Below the pieces are notes generated by a model that had not been told where the DNA came from, did not search any database, and saw nothing but the letters and a program-made list of their open reading frames with translations. The translations under genes and the position numbers were made by a program. This document shows positions 29,869 to 37,368 of a stretch of DNA of 64,000 nucleotides, piece after piece; position 1 is the first letter of the stretch, and each line of letters starts with the position of its first letter. The stretch comes from Streptomyces hygroscopicus (GTDB lineage: Bacteria > Actinomycetota > Actinomycetes > Streptomycetales > Streptomycetaceae), in contig CP018627.1 in assembly GCA_002021875.1 (NCBI GenBank), positions 6,448,001-6,512,000 on the forward strand, written 5' to 3'.

Positions 29869-29970
29869 CCGGCCAGCCTAAGCCCACCCACTGACATCCG
29901 CCCCGGCCACCGCGAAGAGGTTCCCAATCGGACCCCTGCCGCACAGCTCGGGAGGCCAGTGCGTCAAACT

Positions 29971-29986
29971 TGTGACTGATCGCACT
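29971..29986. promoter_or_regulatory. Candidate Crp-binding site upstream of crp
   Basis: TGTGACTGATCGCACT has one perfect TGTGA half and a partial second half at the spacing of the Crp consensus TGTGA-N6-TCACA. It lies 62 bases before the crp start and could serve autoregulation. Confidence 0.45.
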
Positions 29987-30047
29987 GTTTTACCGTCCGG
30001 CATCATGGGGACGTCGGTCCCCTGTGCATGTCGACAAGGAGAGACTC

Positions 30048-30722
30048 GTGGACGACGTTCTGCGGCGCGCCCCGCTCTTCGCGGCGCTCGATGACGAGCA
30101 GGCCGCTGAGCTGCGCGCCTCCATGGGAGAGGTCACCCTCGCGCGGGGTGACGCGCTCTTCCACGAAGGGGACCCCGGCGATCGCCTGTACGTGGTCACC
30201 GAGGGCAAGGTGAAGCTCCACCGCACCTCTCCCGACGGCCGCGAGAACATGCTCGCCGTGCTCGGTCCCGGCGAGCTGATCGGCGAACTGTCGCTTTTCG
30301 ACCCCGGCCCGCGTACCGCCACCGCCACCGCCCTCACCGAGGTCAAGCTGCTCGGCCTCGGCCACGGCGATCTGCAGCCGTGGCTGAACGCCCGGCCCGA
30401 GGTCGCCTCCGCGCTGCTGCGCGCGGTCGCCCGGCGCCTGCGCAAGACCAACGACCAGATGTCCGACCTGGTCTTCTCCGACGTCCCCGGTCGGGTCGCC
30501 AGGGCCCTGCTGGACCTGTCGCGCCGCTTCGGCGTGCAGTCGGAGGAGGGCATCCACGTCGTCCACGACCTGACCCAGGAGGAGCTGGCCCAGCTGGTCG
30601 GCGCCTCCCGCGAGACCGTCAACAAGGCGCTCGCCGACTTCGCGGGCCGCGGCTGGCTGCGGCTGGAGGCGCGCGCGGTGATCCTGCTGGACGTCGAGCG
30701 GCTGGCCAAGCGCTCCCGCTGA
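30048..30722 (+). CDS. crp: Crp-family transcriptional regulator
   Basis: A 224-residue protein that, from memory, is nearly identical to S. coelicolor Crp. A cyclic-nucleotide-binding domain (about 10-125, with GELIGELSLFDPGPRTATA as the phosphate-binding cassette) is joined to a winged helix (about 150-215, recognition helix SRETVNKAL). In Streptomyces Crp controls germination and precursor supply for antibiotics. The GTG has AAGGAGAG 6 bases upstream and gives the known length. It is monocistronic, ended by a perfect bidirectional hairpin. Confidence 0.97.
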   Translation: MDDVLRRAPLFAALDDEQAAELRASMGEVTLARGDALFHEGDPGDRLYVVTEGKVKLHRTSPDGRENMLAVLGPGELIGELSLFDPGPRTATATALTEVKLLGLGHGDLQPWLNARPEVASALLRAVARRLRKTNDQMSDLVFSDVPGRVARALLDLSRRFGVQSEEGIHVVHDLTQEELAQLVGASRETVNKALADFAGRGWLRLEARAVILLDVERLAKRSR

Positions 30723-30767
30723 CGCCGGACGGAACCGCCGGACGGAACGGATACGCGAAAACGGAAC

Positions 30768-30805
30768 GTAAGGGCCCCGCCGGGATTCCGGCGGGGCCCT
30801 TACGA
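30768..30805. terminator. Bidirectional terminator between crp and the MBL gene
   Basis: A perfect 17-base-pair inverted repeat (30768-30784 with 30789-30805) and a GATT loop separate two convergent genes. It could serve both. Confidence 0.92.
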
Positions 30806-30881
30806 CGCTCCTGAGCGGGCGGACCACAGGCTGTGGAGCCAGAGGCCGCGGACAGCCCCGCAAGCTCCAGGAAGACCGGCC

Positions 30882-31712
30882 TCAGATCAGCCCGTGCTCG
30901 CGCAGATAGTCCAGCTGGGCCCGTACCGACAGCTCCGCCGCCGGCCACAGGGACCGGTCCACGTCCGCGTACACATGCGCCACGACCTCCGAGGGCGTCC
31001 GGTGGCCGTCCTCGACGGCCGTCTCCACCTGCGCGAGCCGGTTGGCGCGATGCGCGAGGTAGTACTCCACGACGCCCCGGGCGTCGTTCAGCACCGGCCC
31101 GTGGCCCGGCAGGACGGTGTCCACCCCGTCGTCCACCGTCAGCGAGCGCAGCCGCCGCAGCGAGTCCAGATAGTCGCCGAGCCGCCCGTCCGGATGCGCG
31201 ACGACGGTCGTGCCCCGCCCGAGCACCGTGTCGCCCGTAAGGACCGCGCCATCGGCCGGAAGGTGGAAGGACAGCGAGTCGGCGGTGTGGCCGGGCGTGG
31301 GCACCACCCGTAGCTCCAGACCACCGGTGGTTATGACGTCCCCCGGCCCCAGCCCCTCGTCCCCCAGCCGCAGCGCCGGATCCAGGGCCCTTACGGACGT
31401 CCGCGTCAGCTCGGCGAAGCGCGCCGCGCCCTCCGCGTGGTCCGGGTGGCCATGGGTGAGCAGGGTCAGCGCGACCCGTCTGCCCGCCCGCTCGGCGGTC
31501 GCGATGACGTCCTTTAGGTGCGCGTCGTCGAGCGGCCCGGGGTCGATGACGACGGCGAGGTCGGAATCCGGCTCGGCGACGATCCAGGTGTTGGTGCCGT
31601 CCAGCGTCATGGGCGAGGCGTTCGGCGCCAGGACGCAGAAGGCCCGGTCGGTGGCCGGGCCGCCGATGCTGCCCCCACGCGGCTGGCCGGGCAGAGCGGA
31701 TGCGTACGTCAT
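30882..31712 (-). CDS. Metallo-beta-lactamase-fold hydrolase
   Basis: A 276-residue protein. The metal motif THGHPDHAEG (HxHxDH) near residue 90, a later His in PTPGHTADSLSFHL, the Asp in VLTGDTVLG and the last His in PGHGP complete a dinuclear zinc site. A C-terminal winged-helix-like tail (SEVVAHVY to YLREHGLI) matches LACTB2-type enzymes, several of which are nucleases or thioesterases. It is coupled by ATGA overlap to the upstream Nudix gene. Confidence 0.88.
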   Translation of the reverse strand: MTYASALPGQPRGGSIGGPATDRAFCVLAPNASPMTLDGTNTWIVAEPDSDLAVVIDPGPLDDAHLKDVIATAERAGRRVALTLLTHGHPDHAEGAARFAELTRTSVRALDPALRLGDEGLGPGDVITTGGLELRVVPTPGHTADSLSFHLPADGAVLTGDTVLGRGTTVVAHPDGRLGDYLDSLRRLRSLTVDDGVDTVLPGHGPVLNDARGVVEYYLAHRANRLAQVETAVEDGHRTPSEVVAHVYADVDRSLWPAAELSVRAQLDYLREHGLI

Positions 31713-32776
31713 GCGGAGGGTCCCCCCGTGGCTCCCGGGATGTGCTTGGTGAACTCATCATGACCCGGCCAGCTCAACACCAGTTCCCCGTTTTCCACCC
31801 GCGCCTGGGCCAGGACCGGCGTCAGATCCCGGTCCGCCGCCGCGGCCAGTGCGTCGGCGACCGAGCCGTGGGCCGCGAGCTGGCGCAGCGTCGCGATCGT
31901 GGGCGGCATCATCAGCAGCTCGCCCCGGTCGTAGCCGTCGGCCGCGTCGCCCGGGCGGATCCAGACGGTCCGGTCCGCCTCCGTGGAGGCATTACGGGTG
32001 CGCTGCCCCCGCGGCAGCGCAGCCACGAAGAACCAGGTGTCGTAGCGGCGCGGTTCGAACTCCGGGGTGATCCAGCGCGCCCAGCAGCCCAGCAGATCCG
32101 AGCGGAGCACCAGCCCCCGGCGGTCCAGGAACTCCGCGAACGACAGATCCCGGGCGACCAGCGCCGCGCGGTCCGCCTCCCAGTCGTCCCCCGTCGTGTC
32201 CGCGACCACGGTGTGCGGCGTCGGGCCCGCCAGCAGGACCCCCGCCTCCTCGAAGGTCTCGCGGACCGCCGCGCACACGATGGCCTGAGCCTGCGTCGCC
32301 TCGCTCGGGTCCAGGCCCAGCCGCCGCGCCCACTGCGCCCGCGAGGGGCCGGCCCAGGTGACCATCCGCTCGTCGCGCGGGTCCACGGAACCGCCCGGAT
32401 AGGCGTACGCGCCTCCGGCGAAGGCCATGGAGGCGCGTCTGCGCAGCATGTAGACGGCGAGCCCGTCGGCCGCTCCCGCCGCGTTCCGCAGGCCCTCTGG
32501 GGGCGTTTCAGGGCCTTCCGGGGCCTCCGCGGGCTCCGGCACCGTGTCGAGCCTCTCCGGTGCGTCGAGCTCGTCCGGTGGGTGCTCCCCGTCCCCGTTT
32601 CGGGCGTCCCGTGCGTCCTGTGGTGTGTCCTGCCCGTCCGTTCCGTCCGGTCCGTCCCGCAGCAGCAGCACGGTGGCGGCCCGGCGCGGTGTCACCGGTG
32701 TGAGCTCACCCGCCGACAAGAGGCGGATCCGCTCTGGCCACTCGGGTGGATACCACTGGCCATTCGTAGTGGACAT
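31709..32776 (-). CDS. Nudix hydrolase, NUDT19-like, with low-complexity insertion
   Basis: A 355-residue protein. The fold begins at RRAATVLLLRDG (about 30) and continues at GLAVYMLRRRASMAFAGGAY; between these strands lies an insertion of about 60 residues rich in Asp, Pro, Glu and Gly (for example DTPQDARDARNGD) that I would not expect in relatives. The Nudix box is split: GGSVDPRDE, a long helix-containing insert, then AAVRETFEEAGVLL, as in NUDT7/NUDT19-type CoA hydrolases. The substrate is not certain. It is first of a two-gene unit with the MBL hydrolase. Confidence 0.85.
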   Translation of the reverse strand: MSTTNGQWYPPEWPERIRLLSAGELTPVTPRRAATVLLLRDGPDGTDGQDTPQDARDARNGDGEHPPDELDAPERLDTVPEPAEAPEGPETPPEGLRNAAGAADGLAVYMLRRRASMAFAGGAYAYPGGSVDPRDERMVTWAGPSRAQWARRLGLDPSEATQAQAIVCAAVRETFEEAGVLLAGPTPHTVVADTTGDDWEADRAALVARDLSFAEFLDRRGLVLRSDLLGCWARWITPEFEPRRYDTWFFVAALPRGQRTRNASTEADRTVWIRPGDAADGYDRGELLMMPPTIATLRQLAAHGSVADALAAAADRDLTPVLAQARVENGELVLSWPGHDEFTKHIPGATGGPSA

Positions 32777-32913
32777 GGCCGGATGCTATGCGCTTACGGG
32801 CTGATGTTCGAGTGGCACCGGCGGCGCCACGCCGGGGCCGGCCCGCGTACCGGCGGTCACACCGGTACGCGCCCACCGGCCCGCCGGCACGGCCCGCCCA
32901 CGGGTCCGGCTCC

Positions 32914-32993
32914 CCAGTCCGCGACTTCGAGGCCCGTCAGTTTCGAGGCCCGTCAGTCCGCGACCTCGACGCTCGCTAGTCGGCGACCTCGAC
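32914..32993. repeat. Tail repeats of the RidA gene
   Basis: The gene end, read on this strand as CTAGTCGGCGACCTCGAC, is echoed by TCAGTCCGCGACCTCGAC (32953) and CCAGTCCGCGACTTCGAG (32914), with an intervening duplicated TTCGAGGCCCGTCAG. One copy preserves a stop triplet (TCA) in place of CTA. Confidence 0.75.
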
Positions 32994-33446
32994 CTGGATC
33001 TCGACCTCGACCGGCGCGTCCAGCGGCAGCACCGCCACGCCCACCGCGCTGCGCGCGTGCACGCCCGCGTCGCCCAGGGCCTCGCCCAGCAGCTCGCTCG
33101 CACCGTTGACGACACCCGGCTGGCCGGTGAAGTCCGATGCCGAGGCGACGAAACCGACGACCTTCACGACACGCACGACGCGGTCGAGGTCACCGACGAC
33201 CGACTTCACGGCGGCCAGGGCGTTCAGCGCACAGGTGCGCGCCAGCTCCTTGGCCTCCTCCGGGGTCACCTCCGCGCCGACCTTGCCGGTCACGCCCAGC
33301 TTCCCCTCGACCAGCGGCAGCTGGCCCGAGGTGTAGACGTACGGACCGGTGCGCAGCGCGGGCACATAGGAGGCCAGGGGCGCCGCGACCTCGGGCAGCG
33401 TCAGGCCGAGCCCGGCGAGCCTGCCCTCGACCGTGCCGCCGGCCAT
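32976..33446 (-). CDS. RidA family protein
   Basis: A 156-residue YjgF/YER057c/UK114 fold. Such proteins hydrolyse reactive enamine/imine intermediates from PLP enzymes. Seen: TGPYVYTSGQLPLVEG near 32-47, ARTCALNALAAVKS and the C-terminal VEVEIQVEVAD. The catalytic Arg of canonical RidA (CIRVQV) is not obvious in VVRVVKVVGFVASASDF, so this may be one of the divergent Rid groups. The ATG shares its A with the stop of the DUF4177 gene (TGATG), so the two are coupled. The stop is followed by degenerate copies of the gene end. Confidence 0.88.
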   Translation of the reverse strand: MAGGTVEGRLAGLGLTLPEVAAPLASYVPALRTGPYVYTSGQLPLVEGKLGVTGKVGAEVTPEEAKELARTCALNALAAVKSVVGDLDRVVRVVKVVGFVASASDFTGQPGVVNGASELLGEALGDAGVHARSAVGVAVLPLDAPVEVEIQVEVAD

Positions 33447-33601
33447 CAGCCCTTCTCCCGCTTCAGGTAGGCCACCAGCTGCTCGGAGTTCGGCCCGGGG
33501 ACGACCTGGACCAGCTCCCAGCCGTCCTCGCCCCAGGTGTCCAGAATCTGCTTCGTGGCGTGTACGAGCAGCGGTACGGTCGCATATTCCCACTTGGTCA
33601 T
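33446..33601 (-). CDS. DUF4177 small protein
   Basis: A 51-residue protein starting MTKWEYATVPLLVHATKQIL, with the family hallmark DGWELVQVVPG. It is conserved just upstream of ridA in streptomycetes, as I recall. Its function is unknown. It overlaps the ridA start by one base and diverges from the ArsA-like gene. Confidence 0.88.
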   Translation of the reverse strand: MTKWEYATVPLLVHATKQILDTWGEDGWELVQVVPGPNSEQLVAYLKREKG

Positions 33602-33673
33602 GGGGCCGACTGTAATGCCTCTCCGCCGGGCCCTGGTGCGTAGGGCGAGGGGCGACTGGTTAGGCTCCCCAGT

Positions 33674-34651
33674 GTGAGCAGGCTCCATGTCGTCAGCGGT
33701 AAGGGCGGAACCGGCAAGACCACGGTCGCCGCCGCACTCGCGCTGGCCCTCGCGGCCGAGGGCAGGCGCACCCTGCTGGTCGAGGTCGAAGGCCGTCAGG
33801 GCATCGCACAACTCTTCGAAACGGAGCCGCTGCCCTACGAGGAGCGGAAGATCGCCACCGCGCCGGGCGGCGGGGAGGTGCACGCTCTGGCGATCGACCC
33901 AGAGTTCGCACTTCTGGACTACCTCCATATGTTCTACAAGCTGGGCTCGGCCGGACGCGCCCTCAAGAAGCTCGGCGCGATCGACTTCGCGACCACCATC
34001 GCCCCGGGGCTGCGGGACGTCCTGCTGACCGGCAAGGCGTGCGAGGCGGTGCGCCGTAAGGGCAAGGACGGCCGCTTCGTCTACGACTCCGTGGTCATGG
34101 ACGCGCCGCCCACCGGCCGCATCACCCGCTTCCTGAACGTCAACGACGAAGTGGCGGGGCTGGCCCGGACCGGCCCGATACACAACCAGGCACAGGCCGT
34201 GATGCGCGTCCTGAAGTCGCCCCAGACGGCGGTCCACATGGTGACCCTGCTGGAGGAGATGCCGGTCCAGGAGACCGCGGACGGCATCTCCGAGCTGCAC
34301 GCGGACGGACTCCCGACGGGCGGGGTCATCATCAACATGGTGCGGCCCGCGGTCCTCGACCATGAGGCCGTCGAGGCCGTCGCCAACGGGCGGCGCGCGG
34401 CCGTCACCAAGGCGCTCTCCCAGGCGGGCCTGGGCGGTGCGCGCCGCGGCGGCATGGCCGAGCGGCTGGTCGACCCGCTGCTGGAGCAGGCGCGGGAGCA
34501 CGCCGAGCGGGTGGCGCTGGAGCGGGCGCAGCGCGCCGAGCTGACCAGCCTGGGGCTGCCGCTGCACGAGTTGGAGCTGCTCACGGACGGCATCGACCTG
34601 GCGGGGCTCTACCGGCTCGCGGTGGATCTGCGCAAGCAGTGGCCGGCGTGA
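33674..34651 (+). CDS. ArsA-family ATPase, first of pair
   Basis: A 325-residue protein with signature P-loop SGKGGTGKTTVAAA at residues 8-21 and switch region VMDAPPTGRITRFL. Actinobacterial ArsA pairs of this kind are not tied to arsenic pumps and are thought to act as a heterodimeric GET3/ArsA-like ATPase of unknown client. The GTG start precedes SRLHVVSGKGG. The stop overlaps a potential GTG start of the second gene. Confidence 0.88.
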   Translation: MSRLHVVSGKGGTGKTTVAAALALALAAEGRRTLLVEVEGRQGIAQLFETEPLPYEERKIATAPGGGEVHALAIDPEFALLDYLHMFYKLGSAGRALKKLGAIDFATTIAPGLRDVLLTGKACEAVRRKGKDGRFVYDSVVMDAPPTGRITRFLNVNDEVAGLARTGPIHNQAQAVMRVLKSPQTAVHMVTLLEEMPVQETADGISELHADGLPTGGVIINMVRPAVLDHEAVEAVANGRRAAVTKALSQAGLGGARRGGMAERLVDPLLEQAREHAERVALERAQRAELTSLGLPLHELELLTDGIDLAGLYRLAVDLRKQWPA

Positions 34652-34704
34652 GCGGCGCCCGCCGTAAGGGCGCCACGGACAACGAGTCGTACGCAGGAGG
34701 CGGC

Positions 34705-36060
34705 ATGGGCATGGACGTGGCACCCCGGCTGGACATCGATGTCCTGCTGGACGATCCGCAGACCCGCATCGTGGTGTGCTGCGGCTCCGGGGGCGTCGGC
34801 AAGACCACCACCGCCGCCGCCCTGGGCGTACGGGCCGCCGAGCGCGGCCGTAAGGTCGTCGTCCTCACCATCGACCCGGCCCGCCGACTCGCCCAGTCCA
34901 TGGGCATCGACGCGCTCGACAACATCCCGCGCCGGGTGGAGGGCATCGGCGACGGGAACGGCGGCGAACTGCACGCCATGATGCTGGACATGAAGCGGAC
35001 GTTCGACGAGTTCGTCGAGGCGCACGCCGATCCCGAGCGCGCCCGGGCCATCCTCGCGAACCCCTTCTACCAGTCGCTCTCGGCCGGTTTCGCGGGCACG
35101 CAGGAGTACATGGCCATGGAGAAGCTCGGCCAGCTCCGGGCCCGCGACGAATGGGATCTGGTCATCGTCGACACCCCGCCCAGCCGGTCCGCGCTGGACT
35201 TCCTGGACGCGCCGAAACGTCTCGGCTCCTTCCTGGACGGGAAGTTCATCAAGCTGCTGATGGCGCCGGCGAAGGTGGGCGGCAAGGCCGGGATGAAGTT
35301 CCTGAACGTGGGCGTGTCGATGATGACGGGCACGGTCAGCAAGGTGCTCGGCGGACAGCTGATGCGCGACGTTCAGACGTTTGCTGCCGCGATGGACACC
35401 ATGTTCGGCGGATTCCGTACTCGCGCGGAGGCCACCTACCGGCTACTGCAGGCTCCCGGTACGGCCTTCCTGGTGGTGGCCGCGCCCGAGCGGGACGCCC
35501 TGCGGGAGGCCGCGTACTTCGTCGAACGCCTGGCCGCGGACCAGATGCCGCTGGCCGGGCTGGTGCTGAACCGGGTGCACGGCAGCGGGGCCGAACAGCT
35601 CTCGGCGGAACGGGCGTTGGCCGCCGCGGAGATCCTTTCCCTGAAGGGCGACCCCGCGGATCCGGCGGATCTGGACGATGCGCCCGCGAACGCGGCGGAG
35701 GGAAGCGATCCGGCCAAGAACGATGCCGGGGCAGAAAATCTTGCCGACGGCGGATTTGTCGATCCCCCCTCAGGGAATGCTCAAGCGCGGAACCCCTCGG
35801 CAGCGGACCCCGACGTCTCCCCCACGTCGGCGGACACGTCGGCGGAGCGGCTCGCCGCGGGACTGCTTCGGCTGCACGCGGAGCGTATGCAGGTGCTCGG
35901 ACGCGAGCAGCGCACACACGACCGCTTCACGGCTCTCCACCCCGAGGTTCCGGTGGCCCAAGTGGCCGCACTCCCTGGCGACGTACACGACTTGGCAGGG
36001 CTGCGGGCGATCGGCGATCGCCTCGCGGTCCCAGTGGAACGGACCAAACGCGCGGGCTGA
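34705..36060 (+). CDS. ArsA-family ATPase, second of pair
   Basis: A 451-residue protein. P-loop CGSGGVGKTTTAAALG lies near residue 30 and switch segment VIVDTPPSRSALDFLDAP near 155. After about residue 310 an inserted 75-residue Asp/Ala/Pro/Glu-rich stretch (GDPADPADLDD and on) interrupts the fold before a conserved C-terminal helix (ERLAAGLLRLHAERM). The ATG is chosen for AGGAGG at 5-base spacing; a GTG at 34648, overlapping the previous stop, would add 19 residues. Together with the first ArsA gene it forms an operon upstream of, and convergent to, wblA. Confidence 0.88.
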   Translation: MGMDVAPRLDIDVLLDDPQTRIVVCCGSGGVGKTTTAAALGVRAAERGRKVVVLTIDPARRLAQSMGIDALDNIPRRVEGIGDGNGGELHAMMLDMKRTFDEFVEAHADPERARAILANPFYQSLSAGFAGTQEYMAMEKLGQLRARDEWDLVIVDTPPSRSALDFLDAPKRLGSFLDGKFIKLLMAPAKVGGKAGMKFLNVGVSMMTGTVSKVLGGQLMRDVQTFAAAMDTMFGGFRTRAEATYRLLQAPGTAFLVVAAPERDALREAAYFVERLAADQMPLAGLVLNRVHGSGAEQLSAERALAAAEILSLKGDPADPADLDDAPANAAEGSDPAKNDAGAENLADGGFVDPPSGNAQARNPSAADPDVSPTSADTSAERLAAGLLRLHAERMQVLGREQRTHDRFTALHPEVPVAQVAALPGDVHDLAGLRAIGDRLAVPVERTKRAG

Positions 36061-36647
36061 GTCGGTGCCCGCACGGCGGTCGGCCGCGCGCGCACGAAGG
36101 AGACGCACGACAGGCAGCACGCATAGCGGACAGCGGTGATGGACCGTGACGGACGGGGCGTCGGCCCACGGTGCCGACATGGGTGACCATCACCGAGGCA
36201 GGCAGACCCACCGAGGCAGGCAGCGCCGAGGCAAGCCGAGGTAAGCAGTCGCGCGGGCGCGCAGAGCGGGCCTTGGCGGACATGGCTGCCCAGCAAGCGG
36301 CACACGGCACACGGCAGGCCACAGCCACCGGCGGCGCACAGAGTCACCAGTGGCGCAGGCGGCGGCAGATCAATCGCAGCGCCATCACAGACCAGTCGCA
36401 GACCAACCCCCGGCCCGCACCGACCCGTTAACCAGCGTCACCCGTGTCACTCGCGCCCCCACGGCCGACCGCGACCCTGGCCGCGGTCGTGCTCGGAGGC
36501 GTGCGCGTACCCGTACCCGCCCCTGACGAGGCGCGCCGTACTCGCACCCCCACTCGTGCCGATGACGAGAGGTGGGTGAGGTGATGGTGAGGCGAGACGC
36601 TCACACCGGCAGGCCGTCAGCCGACCGCCGGCGCACCGCCGTCCGGC
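36061..36647. other. Gene-free region between convergent ArsA pair and wblA
   Basis: No gene is supported. The first part holds degenerate repeats (GACCCACCGAGGCAGGCAG, GCCGAGGCAAGCCGAGG near 36190-36245). A small inverted repeat (CGACCGCG at 36466 with CGCGGTCG at 36482) could act as terminator for either side. Close to wblA the sequence near 36618 resembles the wblA gene end. Confidence 0.55.
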
Positions 36648-36983
36648 CTATCCGACCGCGGCGAAGCGCTCATAGTCCTCGTCGTCGAAGGGCAGAATCC
36701 CCGCGCTGCGCTCGTACTCGACGCGCGCGGTCTCCAGGAGCCTGCGCCAGGAGGTCACCGTCGGCCGGCGGCGCAGCAGTGCTCGCCGCTCGCGCTCGGT
36801 CATCCCTCCCCACACGCCGAACTCCACGCGGTTGTCCAAGGCATCCGCAAGGCACTCGGTGCGCACCGGACATCCGGTGCAGACCGCTTTGGCCCTGTTC
36901 TGTGCCGCGCCCTGGACGAACAGTTCATCTGGATCAGTAGTGCGGCAGGCGGCCTGCGCACTCCAGTCGGTTACCCAGCCCAT
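36648..36983 (-). CDS. wblA: WhiB-like iron-sulfur regulator WblA
   Basis: A 111-residue Wbl protein. Cys13, Cys35, Cys38 and Cys44 bind the [4Fe-4S] cluster, GVWGG at 56-60 is the Wbl turn, and the basic ERERRALLRRRP follows. WblA is needed for aerial growth and sporulation in Streptomyces and generally represses antibiotic production. The ATG MGWVTDWSAQAACR matches the known N-terminus. A long region upstream, shared with the divergent PBP gene, should hold its promoter. Confidence 0.96.
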   Translation of the reverse strand: MGWVTDWSAQAACRTTDPDELFVQGAAQNRAKAVCTGCPVRTECLADALDNRVEFGVWGGMTERERRALLRRRPTVTSWRRLLETARVEYERSAGILPFDDEDYERFAAVG

Positions 36984-37368
36984 GCTGGCGCCGTCCTCTC
37001 CCGAATCGGAGCTCCCCCACGGCGACAAACGGCATATTCACCGTCGCCAGTTGAGGACGTTACGGAAGCGAGACAAGGCGCAACACCCCCTGCAGGCCCA
37101 ATCTTGGATGGTCCGAACGGACTATGGGTACGCGGCAGATCACCCAACGGAGTGAGCTGGCGACATTTGCGATTACTAGTGCAAATGCGGGCAGTTCACC
37201 CGCCGAACAACGGGCAGCTCGGGACAAGGGCCGCAATCCGGGCAGGTCTGATCACTCACTTGAGTGAGGGTGGGGGTGTGGCTCAGCCACTCACCTGTGA
37301 CTGGCGTGAAACAGCGTATGCGAACACCCGGTCCCCTGTCCGGCGATTCGAGACGTAGGCTGCCTCCT
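36984..37368. promoter_or_regulatory. Divergent promoter region between wblA and the PBP gene
   Basis: A 385-base region without a gene and with lower GC than its flanks. Near the PBP gene it carries CTCAC-TTGA-GTGAG (37256-37269) and another CACTCAC about 20 bases on (37287), which could be operator halves. The wblA transcript probably starts well upstream of its ATG; long wblA leaders are known in Streptomyces. Confidence 0.5.

Noticed and set aside
33674..36060. Arsenical-resistance operon
   Set aside because: ArsA-type ATPases are present but no arsB, arsC, arsD or arsR; this pair is a conserved core locus in actinobacteria.
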